Assembly: GCF_006265175.1 (NCBI RefSeq)
Contig: NZ_VDCQ01000017.1
Location: 1 to 64,000 of the forward strand
Source: Paenibacillus hemerocallicola
GTDB lineage: Bacteria > Bacillota > Bacilli > Paenibacillales > NBRC-103111
Length of the DNA: 64,000 nt
Reading direction: 5' to 3'
Both the position numbers and the translations under genes were made by a program. Positions 7,671 to 16,451 of this stretch are shown here, in pieces; position 1 is the first letter of the stretch; each line of letters begins with the position of its first letter. The notes under the pieces were generated by a model that was not told where the DNA came from, did no database searches, and saw nothing but the letters and a program-made list of their open reading frames with translations.

Positions 7671-8990
7671 TTATTTCGCTTTGGCGGCCTCGATCTGCTT
7701 GTTAATATCTTCTTCCGTTTCCCGTAGTGCCGTGTTGACATCCTTGCGGTCTATGGCGATGCCGCGTATTCCTTTTTTGACCATCGAGGTTTTGGCTATC
7801 GTATCGTAGATGGTAGCCGGCGCGGGCTTGGCGACCGTATCCTTGAAGAACGCTTGCAAGTTTTTCCCCTTCAAGCCGTCAATCCCGGTGCCGAATTCGC
7901 TCTTCGCCTTGTCGCTCTTGACGATCGGCAGTCGGCCCTGCTTGGACATGATCGTCTGCACCTCGTCGGACATCATGTAGTCGATAACCTGAAACGCCTG
8001 GTCTTTGTATTTGCTTGTAGGCGGAATCGCAAAATACGGCGCATTGAACTGCGAGCCCTTGCCCTCGAAGCCTTGGAAATCGGGCAGCGATACTACGTCC
8101 CAATCGAAGCCTCCCTTGCCGACCGCGGCCGGCAGCTCGCTCATAAAATTCGGTCCCGTCCGCATCGCCAGCGTCTGCACCTTCATGAATTCGTCCTTCT
8201 CCGAAATCTTCGTATCCAGATCGTTGCCGGGAATCGTATGGAATGCCGTCATCGTGCTGAGCCAGCGTTTCCAACCATCGTTGCCGAGTGAAGCCTTCAA
8301 CGTTTTCGGGTCGACGAAGGAGAGGCCGAGCTGGTTTTTGAACACTAGATTCGTTTCTTCGAAGCGGAAGCCTTTGTACTGCACGCCGCCGTCCATCCGT
8401 GTCACTTGCTTGGCTACGTCGAGCAATCCTTCCCATGTCATGCCGTCTTTCGGGTAAGCGACCCCGAACTTGTCGAATATCGTTTTGTTGTAAAACAGGG
8501 CGTTGTTGTTCAGCTCGAAAGGCATCAGAATGAATCTGCCGTCATTGTCCGAGAACGACCGGACGTTCTCCTCCACGCCTGCGGCAAAACGCGTCAGGTC
8601 GAAGCCGTGCTTCTTGATCAGCGGCGTCAAATCCGACACAAGCTGCAGCTCCTTCAGCTTCGTAACGCCGCCGAGCGAATACGAGATCAGATCCGGCACC
8701 TGGCCCGCGCCGACTACATCCTCGATCTTGATGTTGCCTCCACCTACCGTCGTATTCAGCTTGATGTGGGGAAACTTCTTCGTTATCAGCCCTCCGATCT
8801 GATCCGCGAGCACGGCCGAGTTTCCTTCCGTGTAGAAATTCAATGTAACCGGCTCCGTTGAAATCTCGGCTTTGGCGGGTGGCGTATCGGCGGCCGGAGA
8901 GGCCGGCTTCGGGCTTCCGCCCCCGGAGCACCCCGCCATCGCAACGGCAATGAGCGTAACGGCTGACAAGCGCAAACGATGAATAGACAT
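7671..8990 (-). CDS. Extracellular solute-binding lipoprotein 1 (family 1 type)
   Basis: A 439-residue sugar-type ABC solute-binding protein. The chosen start gives MSIHRLRLSAVTLIAVAMAGC, a lipoprotein signal with a lipobox cysteine at residue 21; AAGGGGG lies before it, whereas a longer frame to 9092 lacks a ribosome site. The family-wide motif FYNKTIFDKFGVAYPKDGMT is present and nearly identical in the three other SBPs of the window. The C terminus (VNTALRETEEDINKQIEAAK) is the usual final helix. No permease gene is nearby, so it must use permeases encoded elsewhere or act as a surface binder. It leads an operon with beta-helix protein 1 and faces the AraC gene at 9206. Confidence 0.9.
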   Translation of the reverse strand: MSIHRLRLSAVTLIAVAMAGCSGGGSPKPASPAADTPPAKAEISTEPVTLNFYTEGNSAVLADQIGGLITKKFPHIKLNTTVGGGNIKIEDVVGAGQVPDLISYSLGGVTKLKELQLVSDLTPLIKKHGFDLTRFAAGVEENVRSFSDNDGRFILMPFELNNNALFYNKTIFDKFGVAYPKDGMTWEGLLDVAKQVTRMDGGVQYKGFRFEETNLVFKNQLGLSFVDPKTLKASLGNDGWKRWLSTMTAFHTIPGNDLDTKISEKDEFMKVQTLAMRTGPNFMSELPAAVGKGGFDWDVVSLPDFQGFEGKGSQFNAPYFAIPPTSKYKDQAFQVIDYMMSDEVQTIMSKQGRLPIVKSDKAKSEFGTGIDGLKGKNLQAFFKDTVAKPAPATIYDTIAKTSMVKKGIRGIAIDRKDVNTALRETEEDINKQIEAAKAK

Positions 8991-9035
8991 GGTCAATCCC
9001 CCTTGTTTGAAATCGCTCTCATTTGCAGCGGCAGT

Positions 9036-9065
9036 CGGTTCCGAATGGTTCCAAACGGTTCCGTA
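9036..9065. promoter_or_regulatory. Three GGTTCC direct repeats at exact 10-bp spacing
   Basis: GGTTCC begins at 9037, 9047 and 9057, within CGGTTCCGAA, TGGTTCCAAA and CGGTTCCGTA. The array lies 47-75 bp upstream of the SBP start at 8990, in the region divergent with the AraC gene. Repeats on the same helix face suggest a protein-binding array; that role is inferred. Confidence 0.5.
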
Positions 9066-9104
9066 AGCTTGAATCAGGTTTGCTCGGAACATCGCTGCTC
9101 CTTA

Positions 9105-9135
9105 ACTTTCCATGAAAAAGTTATAGATTTTTGCG
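9105..9135. promoter_or_regulatory. Shared 31-bp upstream block, copy 1
   Basis: This block (TTCC, two bases, GAAAAAGTTATA, then a T-run) matches 12816-12846 at 23 of 31 positions. Copy 1 is upstream of the SBP1/beta-helix operon. Copy 2 is upstream of the isomerase/glycosidase pair. Both transcription units flank the AraC gene at 9206, so this is a candidate regulator site or conserved promoter. Confidence 0.5.
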
Positions 9136-9205
9136 ATTTCCGCGTAACGCCTCCTCCCTCTATGCTACAATAAGGCTGTCAGTGTCGGCGGGGAGGCGGT
9201 TTGTT

Positions 9206-10090
9206 ATGGAAATCAAGAAGAAAAAAGAAATCTTTGAAGGGAAGCGCTTTCCATTCAAAATCGGGATGCAACAGCATACGCCCCATCTGGTGCGCGCCCA
9301 TTGGCACGAACACCTCGAGTTCATCCGGATTATCCGGGAACCGGTCACCCTTCATATCGACAGCGAGACGTTCGAAGCGCGCAAGGGCGACATTTTTTTC
9401 ATCAACAGCAACCAGATCCACTCCGCGACGACGTGGCTGAACGAGCGGGAAAACGGAAATGGCGTCATTCTGGGCATGGTGTTCGACAAATCGATACTGT
9501 TCCTCGCGGCGGACAATCTCCAATTGCGTCAAACGTTTTCACTATTCAACGGCGCAAACGTGATCCGCAACCGGTATTCGCCCGACGATCCGCACTGGGA
9601 GGAACTGGCCGGGGCTATGGACAAGGCGTACGACGAATTTACGGGACAGCAGCCGGCCTACGAATTCGCCATATTGTCGTGCCTGTACCGGATGATGACA
9701 CCTCTGCTTCGTCTGCATCAACACAACCCGCGAAGCGGCGATCCCGACAAGCATGCCGCCTATTACCGCAGACTGAAGCCCGCGCTCGACTATATGGAGA
9801 ACCATTACGCCCGAAAAGTATATATGGAGTCCGTCTGTCAAACCGTCAACATGAGCCCGTACCATTTCTCCAGCATGTTCAAGAAAACGTTCGGCATCCC
9901 GCCCGTCCAATACTTGACCCGCATTCGCGTCGATCAGGCGAAACGCTTGCTCGTCGATCGGGAAATACCGGTTACCGAGATTGCCGAACGGAGCGGCTTT
10001 TGCAATATTAACTACTTCGATAAAGTGTTCAAAGAGCAGAGCGGCTTCACGCCGATGGAATATCGGAAACGGTTCGTTCCGACTTCCTGA
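9206..10090 (+). CDS. AraC-family regulator with cupin sensor domain
   Basis: A 294-residue regulator. The N-terminal half is a cupin-like arm (LVRAHWHEHLEFIRIIREPV, then ARKGDIFFINSNQIHS). The last 100 residues are an AraC double helix-turn-helix: VCQTVNMSPYHFSSMFKKTFG followed by IAERSGFCNINYFDKVFKEQ and the PMEYRK ending. GGGAGG nine bases ahead of the ATG at 9206 decides the start; an upstream start at 9131 has no such site. It is divergent from SBP1 and convergent with the glycosidase gene, overlapping its tail by 44 bp. It probably controls both neighbouring transcription units, which share an upstream block. Confidence 0.9.
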   Translation: MEIKKKKEIFEGKRFPFKIGMQQHTPHLVRAHWHEHLEFIRIIREPVTLHIDSETFEARKGDIFFINSNQIHSATTWLNERENGNGVILGMVFDKSILFLAADNLQLRQTFSLFNGANVIRNRYSPDDPHWEELAGAMDKAYDEFTGQQPAYEFAILSCLYRMMTPLLRLHQHNPRSGDPDKHAAYYRRLKPALDYMENHYARKVYMESVCQTVNMSPYHFSSMFKKTFGIPPVQYLTRIRVDQAKRLLVDREIPVTEIAERSGFCNINYFDKVFKEQSGFTPMEYRKRFVPTS

Positions 10091-11795
10091 CGCCGTACTT
10101 GTCGAGAATGAGACACGCCGTCAAAGCCGCGCTCCAATGGTAGTCGCGGATCGAATCCGTTTTGACGCGGATATCGTACGTGCCGTTGCCCGGTCCTTTA
10201 CGGTCGCATTCGACCGGAGGTCGTTCATCCTTGGAGTCAAAATATTCGAATATAACGCCATACCGCTCGTAGTAGCGGCGTACGAGCTCGATCGTCCGGT
10301 CTGCCAGTGCCTTAGCTTCGTCGTACCGCCCATGCAGCCGCAATCCTTGGACGATCAAATAGTTCAAGTTGATCCACGTAGGCCCCCTCCACATGTCCGT
10401 TCCCCATGCCGGTTCGGACACCGCTATGCTGGGAACCGGATAGACCGTTCCGAAATGTCCGGGATGTCGTAGCATGGCCACGAGCCGGTCGACATGGGAT
10501 TTCGGCGTATCCTCCAGCAGCAGCGGGAGAAACCCGCTCGCCGCCTTCACTTTCGTGAACCGTCCGTCCAGCCGTTTGTCATAAAAGAACCCGTCTTCGT
10601 CGTCCCACAGCTCCGCCAATATACGGGCAGACAACGCTTTTGCTTTGGCGCGCCATCGTTCGGCGTTCTCCTCCATACCAAGCTCGGCCGCAATCTTCGC
10701 GGTATACTCCATGTCCAGAGCGGCAAAAGTGGAGAAATCGACGGCGTCCAGCTTCAGCGCCTCGTCGAACCGGGATGAATTGTCCATGCCGGATTCTCCG
10801 GACCGGCATTTGACGTTCCCTTCGATCGCCCATTCCAGCAAATCGTTGCCGTTGGCGTCCCTATTGTTCAAATCCCACTCCAAATACCGCTCCAAAATCG
10901 GCAGGGCGAATCGCAGCTTGTCTTGGTCGGGCTCGCTCGAATAATTGGCCCATACTCCCCATGCCAAAATCGGCGGCTGCGTAATGGAGCTGTATTTGCC
11001 CGCTGCCGATACCTGATGGACGATCATGCCGTCGGAACGCGCCGAATCGAGCATAGTCTTCAAGCATTGCCACGACACGCCGGCGTCAAGCTCGTTCATC
11101 GCGATCGAATGAAATACGGTATCCCACAGCCACATATCTTTGTGCGGCACCCGGTCGGGCGTGGACCACATTTGCTTGAATACGCCTTCCGGCGACAGCG
11201 TGTTCACTTTCATGACGCTTATGCATTTGCCCAGCAAACGGGCATCAGCCGTGTCGGGTATTGCCGGCACCTGGCGATACAATCGCAGTCTTCGCTCTGT
11301 TTCGCTTGCCGTATCGATCGTCATGGCCACTGTCGCCCGGTCCGCCGCTTCCTCTGCCGACTTGCCGTAACTGACGCCGAACCGGGCGCCGCGCACGGCC
11401 AAAGCGATATAGTCGCCGCCCGCCTCGTCTCGTGTCATCCAAACCTCCGGTGACCATGGCTCCGCCTCCGCACCGTCTTCCCATTCCAGCGTCGGCTGCG
11501 TCCCGATTTGACTGTAGCCGGTCAACGAATGCCAGTCGGAGTAAGCAAGCTCCAGCCCGCCCCCGGGCGACCGCAGCTTGCAGGCGTCTCCCGTAACGAA
11601 CATGGTTTCCGTCTTTTCTCTCGTCGCGCCGAGGCTCAATACCCGCCGTCTTTTCGTATGAACCAGCAGGGAATAAGGAGCCGCCCCCCATGACGCGACA
11701 AACCCGGTAATCGTACGAGTTTCCCCATCCATACCCGAGAAAGCGAACAACCCTCCTTCGCCGATAATATTTGGTAAAATCGCAATTTGTTCCAA
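10047..11795 (-). CDS. MGH1-like (alpha/alpha)6 glycoside hydrolase
   Basis: About 582 residues. The fold is the glucosidase/trehalase-like (alpha/alpha)6 barrel of the MGH1/GH63 type: MWLWDTVFHSIAMNELD around the first conserved acid, GMDNSSRFDEA, and the C-terminal WRGPTWINLNYLIVQGL with a catalytic-acid region. No signal peptide, so it probably acts on imported oligosaccharide. The start is uncertain: the frame has no ATG at the expected place, and I chose TTG at 11795 behind GGAG. An out-of-frame ATG directly follows the upstream stop codon (TGAATG), so a one-base indel near 11820-11870 is possible. It follows the isomerase gene in one operon. Confidence 0.8.
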   Translation of the reverse strand: MEQIAILPNIIGEGGLFAFSGMDGETRTITGFVASWGAAPYSLLVHTKRRRVLSLGATREKTETMFVTGDACKLRSPGGGLELAYSDWHSLTGYSQIGTQPTLEWEDGAEAEPWSPEVWMTRDEAGGDYIALAVRGARFGVSYGKSAEEAADRATVAMTIDTASETERRLRLYRQVPAIPDTADARLLGKCISVMKVNTLSPEGVFKQMWSTPDRVPHKDMWLWDTVFHSIAMNELDAGVSWQCLKTMLDSARSDGMIVHQVSAAGKYSSITQPPILAWGVWANYSSEPDQDKLRFALPILERYLEWDLNNRDANGNDLLEWAIEGNVKCRSGESGMDNSSRFDEALKLDAVDFSTFAALDMEYTAKIAAELGMEENAERWRAKAKALSARILAELWDDEDGFFYDKRLDGRFTKVKAASGFLPLLLEDTPKSHVDRLVAMLRHPGHFGTVYPVPSIAVSEPAWGTDMWRGPTWINLNYLIVQGLRLHGRYDEAKALADRTIELVRRYYERYGVIFEYFDSKDERPPVECDRKGPGNGTYDIRVKTDSIRDYHWSAALTACLILDKYGVRKSERTVSDIPSA

Positions 11796-11868
11796 CCGCT
11801 TCCGCTCCAATTCGTCAAATGTTTTTCCGCTTTTCCCGCTTGCGCGGAGCTGCCGCCCGCACGCGCAT

Positions 11869-12732
11869 TCACGCTTCTTCCCATAGCCGTTTGGCGTTGG
11901 CCAAGCCGATCCTCGACCCGCTCCGGCATTCCTCCATGCCCTCGAATTCGAGCGAGACGTACCCGGCATAGCCGGACTGCTTGATGATCCGCAGCACCTC
12001 GCGCACATCCACGTCTCCGTGGCCGAATATAGCGCCGCGCAAATAGTTGCCCGATGCGCTCCGTCTCCAGCCCGGCCCCGGGTCCATCCTAGACGGCCTG
12101 ACATAAAAATCTTTCAGATGGATCATCGAAGCATGTCCGATCATCCGTTTCACAGCGGCTGCGGGGGATTCGTCGACGCACAAAAAATTGCCTACATCCA
12201 GCGTCGTTTTGAAATTTTCCCGATTCACGGCCTGCAGCAGCGTCAACACCCGCTCGCTCGCCTGAAGATGGTAACCGTGATTTTCCACGCTCGTCACAAT
12301 GCCGAATCGGGCCGCATAATCGGCAATTCTCGCGCAAGCCTCGGCCAGCCTCGGTAAATCTTCCCGGAAGCGGTCCGGCCCGGTCTGCTCCATCGGCCGC
12401 TTGGCCGCGTCGTGCCTCATCCGCTTCGTACCGAGACGATAGGCCCGGTCCACCTGCCGACATACCCGCTCGATCTCCGCCTCGTACTGCTCCCGACTGT
12501 CCGTGATGAAGTCGGCGCCGATCGTATAGCTCGAAATCGCGATTCCGGCCTTTTCGGCTTTTGCTCGAACCGTTTCGATCCAGTCGAAGTCGCCGTCAGC
12601 CGCAAAACCGACCGGCACGATTTCGATATGCGCTCCGCCTTGGTCCGCCGTCCACTGAATGGCGTCCTCGATCGTCATCTCTCCGGAGCGCAGCGCCCGG
12701 ACGAGACTGTAAGAGCTTAAGCCAAGCTTCAA
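11869..12732 (-). CDS. Sugar phosphate isomerase/epimerase-like TIM-barrel protein
   Basis: A 287-residue xylose-isomerase-like TIM barrel (AP_endonuc_2 family). Characteristic pieces are AHIEIVPVGF near the N terminus, IVTSVENHGYHLQ (Glu and His metal ligands), TTLDVGNFL (metal-binding Asp), MIHLKDFYVRP, and the C-terminal GYAGYVSLEFEGME carrying the last Glu ligand. It starts with TTG at 12732 behind AAAGGAG. It is the first gene of an operon with the glycosidase. Members isomerise or epimerise ketoses or act on inositol derivatives; the substrate here is open. Confidence 0.88.
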   Translation of the reverse strand: MKLGLSSYSLVRALRSGEMTIEDAIQWTADQGGAHIEIVPVGFAADGDFDWIETVRAKAEKAGIAISSYTIGADFITDSREQYEAEIERVCRQVDRAYRLGTKRMRHDAAKRPMEQTGPDRFREDLPRLAEACARIADYAARFGIVTSVENHGYHLQASERVLTLLQAVNRENFKTTLDVGNFLCVDESPAAAVKRMIGHASMIHLKDFYVRPSRMDPGPGWRRSASGNYLRGAIFGHGDVDVREVLRIIKQSGYAGYVSLEFEGMEECRSGSRIGLANAKRLWEEA

Positions 12733-12815
12733 CGGTTCTCCACTCCTTTCCGGATTGCTCGTTACTCTCCGTTCTCATTTCCATCATAGGAAATACGGCG
12801 ATTCCGTTCTATGCA

Positions 12816-12846
12816 ACATTCCGGGAAGAAGTTATAATTTTTTGGC
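12816..12846. promoter_or_regulatory. Shared 31-bp upstream block, copy 2
   Basis: The partner of 9105-9135 (TTCC, two bases, GAAGAAGTTATA, T-run), 84-114 bp upstream of the TTG start of the isomerase gene. It probably marks the promoter/operator of the isomerase-glycosidase operon. Confidence 0.5.
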
Positions 12847-12875
12847 CTACAACTCGATTTTGTGCTGAAAATTGA

Positions 12876-13067
12876 ATGGATAAGATTTTAGACGTAATAA
12901 AAAAGATGTACCTGCGTCATGTCGACTTGGAGTATGAAGACAAGAGAGGGGGGCACCTCGGGAGCCCTATGTTTGTGGAGGGATTCCTATCCATACGTCT
13001 TATTCGTCCAGGAAGTGTATCAGCTTGTTCATTCGATCATTATCTTGTTCCAGTACCTCGAACTTAG
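12876..13067 (+). CDS. Possible small ORF or gene fragment, unknown
   Basis: A 63-codon frame whose first 40 residues (MDKILDVIKKMYLRHVDLEY, then RGGHLGSPMFVEGF) look like real protein, while the last part runs antisense through the end of the next gene. There is no ribosome site ahead of the ATG. It may be the leftover N terminus of a gene interrupted when the AT-rich segment arrived. I do not recognise the family. Confidence 0.25.
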   Translation: MDKILDVIKKMYLRHVDLEYEDKRGGHLGSPMFVEGFLSIRLIRPGSVSACSFDHYLVPVPRT

Positions 13068-13659
13068 AGTTAGTTGAGGTAAAATAACTTCTCCCTTGGA
13101 GATCCAAAAATCCCGTATAATTTACTACTTGTACTACTCTCTGTCCTGTGACAAAAACAAATAAGTTTTGAAAGTCTGTTGTTAACAATCCATCTTTGTT
13201 GGACCAACGAAATCCCAGTTTTTTGTTTGCTTCCAATCCACTACTGTATGAGCCGATAATGTACATTTTATCCCATGTAAAATCGGTCATCGTTCCAAAA
13301 TTCATTACAACTTTTTCAGCAGGGTTATTGTTTTTGTATTTTAATAGGTCATAGACTCTTTTTTGCAATTGTTCTTGCATTATTACATCTATCTCATGGT
13401 ATTCCCGAATACTTAGGCTATTCCCCAGGAAACATAGCGGTATATACAGGGTACTGAAAAGTATAGCAATCCATGCCATCTTCAAATGCTTCAAAAATTT
13501 ACTTTTTTTATGCACTCGGATTCCTACCCATAATACGATAGTGCATAATAGTAAAAACATTAGCGTGGTGCCGAAATTCCAGGACGCATCCATAGTAACA
13601 AAAATCCATAAAATAATGGTGACTATCATATACAGTACTAATAATAGCTGTGTTCTCAT
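13000..13659 (-). CDS. AT-rich orphan membrane protein, unknown function
   Basis: A 219-residue protein. Three hydrophobic spans lie in the first ~90 residues (TQLLLVLYMIVTIILWIFV, GTTLMFLLLCTIVLWVGI, MAWIAILFSTLYIPLCFLG). An extracytoplasmic domain follows with TDFTWDKMYIIGSYSSG, a motif pattern I associate with small secreted or membrane proteins of Bacillota that form no named family. The second ATG was chosen because GGGGTG lies just ahead of it; four codons upstream is another ATG without a site. Base composition is clearly AT-richer than all neighbours, and it stands alone, suggesting acquisition by transfer. Confidence 0.7.
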   Translation of the reverse strand: MRTQLLLVLYMIVTIILWIFVTMDASWNFGTTLMFLLLCTIVLWVGIRVHKKSKFLKHLKMAWIAILFSTLYIPLCFLGNSLSIREYHEIDVIMQEQLQKRVYDLLKYKNNNPAEKVVMNFGTMTDFTWDKMYIIGSYSSGLEANKKLGFRWSNKDGLLTTDFQNLFVFVTGQRVVQVVNYTGFLDLQGRSYFTSTNSKFEVLEQDNDRMNKLIHFLDE

Positions 13660-13789
13660 TCTGCACCCCATTATTAATTACGAAAGAACTATGATACCTT
13701 ACCGCTATGTAATTCGATTATCGGATTTGAATTCCCGAATTTCACCCGCCTCTGGTTTAATCAATTGATAATTTCGATTTATTGTAAAA

Positions 13790-13813
13790 AAAGCGGCCTG
13801 CAACGGCCGCTTT
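13790..13813 (-). terminator. Terminator after the ABC exporter operon
   Basis: AAAGCGGCC (13790-13798) pairs with GGCCGCTTT (13805-13813). Read on the minus strand it is followed by seven T residues. It lies about 20 bases beyond the permease stop codon. Confidence 0.88.
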
Positions 13814-13830
13814 CCTTAACCAACTCCATA

Positions 13831-15492
13831 TCAAGCCTCGATCTTGCCGAACCAAGTCTCCCCCTTCGCCCGCAGCAGTCGAACGAGCAGCAAGTCCGCG
13901 ACGATCACCGCAACGAGCAAGGTGAACGCGGCCGCCCACAAGCCGAGCCCGACCCAATTGACTAGGAAAAACAGGGCGGCGGCGAAGGCGATGCTGACCA
14001 GCATATTGAACAAGCCGTTCATATTTTGCTTGACCGCCTTTTGCTCGTTGTCCCATACCAGCTTCGGCAGCCACAGATCGATCATGATGCCGGTCAGGCA
14101 CGTAAACAGCGTGGCCGCGACAGCGATCGCGAGCAAGATCAAAATGAACGATACCGGCAGCTGCAGCAGGAACAGCGCCACCGCGAGGATAAGCACGGCT
14201 CCGATCATCGTAATGAGCCAGCCGGATACGACTTTGGCGGCGATAATGCTGGCGTACGGCACGGGTATATATTTCGATACGAAAAACCCGGCCCCTTCCC
14301 GCGATATCGCGGTGGACGACGTGGCGTTCGCTCCGGACACGAACAGCAGAATCGCCAGACCGATCGCTGGCACGATCGCCGACGATGTCGCGGAATCGAA
14401 CAAGGTCCTGACCATGCCGATCATATCCTTGAAGTCCGGCTGCGTCATGATCGGAATGAGCATGAGCACCGGCCACAGGAACGACATGAGCACGCAGTTG
14501 AGAAAAAACGGAGGGGTCCGCATCAACATGCGCAGCTCCTTCGTCACCAGCGCCTTCAGCGCCGACTGCTGCAAAGTCTGCTTGTCGAGCTGGCTGCCGC
14601 TCAGACGGATGCGGCGGGCTCCCGTCTCCGAAATGCCCATGACGCCTTTGAAATAAAACCGTTGGGCCAGCAGGACGAAGACTAAATAAAACAGCGCGGT
14701 CAGCCCGACGAACAAGACGAGCCATGCCGCCCCGGCAAGCTGCGACTCTCTCAGCAGCGCATTCGCGGCCAGCTTGACGCTCGGAAACGAACGGGTGGCG
14801 AAGTCGACGAACGTATTGTTGCCACCGAGCAGCATCTCTTGCAATTGCTCGGGCTTCATCGCTTTATTGAGAGACCGTTGGATGAACATATTCAATCCGA
14901 ACGAGGCCAGCACGGCCGCGATCCCCCCGTACATCCGGAAACGGTCTTTGTTTCGCGCCACTCCGGCAAAGCTCATGATCGCCATCGCGATCACCGACGC
15001 CAAGACAAGCGGGACGACGGGCAATGCCAGGTACACGAGCACCGCATACAAATAGTACAGCACTCCGCCGTTTATTTTGACTCCGAATACGATCAGCAGG
15101 GGAACAAGCAGCACAAGCAAGGTCAAATATTCATACAGCAGCACGGTCAGAAATTTGGCGGTTACAATTTGTCCCGGCCTCAGCGGCAGCGGCAGCAAAT
15201 GCTCCACGTCCTGGGCGAAATAAAACACCGTGATCACGTAAAAGATGCCGAACATGAACACGACAAGGCTGGCCAGCGCGAGCCCGAGTCCGAGGACGAC
15301 TCCCCCCTGTCCGATCGACTCCAGCGCATCGTAAAACATCGACACCAGGTTGCCGATCGCGATCGTCAAAGGGAGAAGCGCGACGAGCAGCAGCGCGGGG
15401 ACGAGAAATTGCTTGATCGGCTTCCCCCGCTTGGACAGCTGTCCTGTTCCGTTTTTGAGCAGCATGCGTGTCAGCGCGAGCGTCTTATTCAT
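13831..15492 (-). CDS. ABC transporter permease subunit (PF16949-type)
   Basis: A 553-residue integral membrane protein with about a dozen hydrophobic spans (for example FLVPALLLVALLPLTIAIGN and VVLGLGLALASLVVFMFGIF). Cytoplasmic loops include LPLPLRPGQIVTAKFL and KALVTKELRMLMRTPPFFLN, a pattern seen in large permeases of ABC-2-like exporters of Bacillota. Its start overlaps the end of the ATPase gene by 8 bases, which implies translational coupling and a single complex. The transported substance is unknown. Confidence 0.85.
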   Translation of the reverse strand: MNKTLALTRMLLKNGTGQLSKRGKPIKQFLVPALLLVALLPLTIAIGNLVSMFYDALESIGQGGVVLGLGLALASLVVFMFGIFYVITVFYFAQDVEHLLPLPLRPGQIVTAKFLTVLLYEYLTLLVLLVPLLIVFGVKINGGVLYYLYAVLVYLALPVVPLVLASVIAMAIMSFAGVARNKDRFRMYGGIAAVLASFGLNMFIQRSLNKAMKPEQLQEMLLGGNNTFVDFATRSFPSVKLAANALLRESQLAGAAWLVLFVGLTALFYLVFVLLAQRFYFKGVMGISETGARRIRLSGSQLDKQTLQQSALKALVTKELRMLMRTPPFFLNCVLMSFLWPVLMLIPIMTQPDFKDMIGMVRTLFDSATSSAIVPAIGLAILLFVSGANATSSTAISREGAGFFVSKYIPVPYASIIAAKVVSGWLITMIGAVLILAVALFLLQLPVSFILILLAIAVAATLFTCLTGIMIDLWLPKLVWDNEQKAVKQNMNGLFNMLVSIAFAAALFFLVNWVGLGLWAAAFTLLVAVIVADLLLVRLLRAKGETWFGKIEA

Positions 15493-16210
15493 CGCCGGTC
15501 AGCTCCAGGAACAGTTTCTCGAGCGACAGATCGGACTGGAAACGCTCCTGCATGTCCTTGAACGTCCCGCAGAACAAAATTTCCCCTCTGTTGATAATCG
15601 CCACCCGGTCGCACAGCTTCTCGGCCACCTCGAGCACGTGGGTGGAGAAAAACACCGTCTTGCCGCTGTCCGCATGCTCCCGCATCATTTCCTTCAGCGT
15701 ATAGGACGATTTCGGATCGAGGCCGGTAAGCGGCTCGTCCAATATCCATACCGCGGGGTCGTGAATGAGCACGCCCATGATGACGATCTTTTGCCTCATC
15801 CCGTGGGAGTAGCTCTGGATCGGGTCGGACAACGCCTGGGCCAAATCGAACCGGCCCGCCAGCGCTTCGATCCGCTGCTTGCGGACTTCCTTCGGAACGT
15901 CGTACATGTCCGCCATGAAGTTCAAATATTCCAGCCCTTTCAGCCGCAGGAACAAATCCGGGCTGTCCGGAACGTAACCGAATTGCTTTTTCGCCTCGAT
16001 CGGAGTATTCGCTACGTCGTGTCCGTTTATCTTGATCGTACCTTTATCTGGCTTCGTGATGCCGGTTATCATCTTGATCGTCGTCGTTTTGCCCGCGCCG
16101 TTCGGGCCGAGGAAGCCGAATATTTCGCCCCCCTGCACGGTCAGCGTCAAATTGTCGACCGCTTTCGTCTTGTTGTTGTAGCTTTTGTTCACATACATGA
16201 GTTCGATCAA
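15485..16210 (-). CDS. ABC transporter ATP-binding protein (exporter)
   Basis: A 241-residue nucleotide-binding subunit with Walker A GPNGAGKTT, Q-loop region FGYVPDSPDLF, signature YSHGMRQKIVIMG, Walker B VWILDEPLTGLD and H-loop STHVLE. The start is TTG at 16210 behind AAAGGAG; a longer frame to 16294 has no site. It energises the permease at 13831-15492, with which it overlaps. The closest functional class is the ABC-2-type drug, lantibiotic or polysaccharide exporters; the sequence does not choose among them. Confidence 0.9.
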   Translation of the reverse strand: MIELMYVNKSYNNKTKAVDNLTLTVQGGEIFGFLGPNGAGKTTTIKMITGITKPDKGTIKINGHDVANTPIEAKKQFGYVPDSPDLFLRLKGLEYLNFMADMYDVPKEVRKQRIEALAGRFDLAQALSDPIQSYSHGMRQKIVIMGVLIHDPAVWILDEPLTGLDPKSSYTLKEMMREHADSGKTVFFSTHVLEVAEKLCDRVAIINRGEILFCGTFKDMQERFQSDLSLEKLFLELTGDE

Positions 16211-16373
16211 GTTTATGCTCCTTTCACACCGCATGTTAAGTTTGCCATGCTTATTATAGCACAAATGCCTCCTTCTCTTGTCAGCCTTATCCATAACGCC
16301 AAAAAGGCATTCCCCTTCCCCGGTCCGAAAAGGTTCGAAAATAGTTCAACCTTATCCCCGTATTCGATCAAAC

Positions 16374-16451
16374 CTATAATTGGGGTAAGACGAAAACATC
16401 TGCTCGCAAGTTTTGCTCCGCCATATGCAACTGCTAAGGAGGTCATCCATC
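16374..16451 (+). promoter_or_regulatory. Probable promoter and leader of the sulfatase operon
   Basis: A TATAAT hexamer at 16375-16380 lies about 70 bases ahead of the sulfatase start, with only a weak -35 (around 16352). TATCCCC and GGGGTAAG flank it as a loose inverted repeat. AGGAGG sits at the ribosome position before 16452. Confidence 0.5.
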
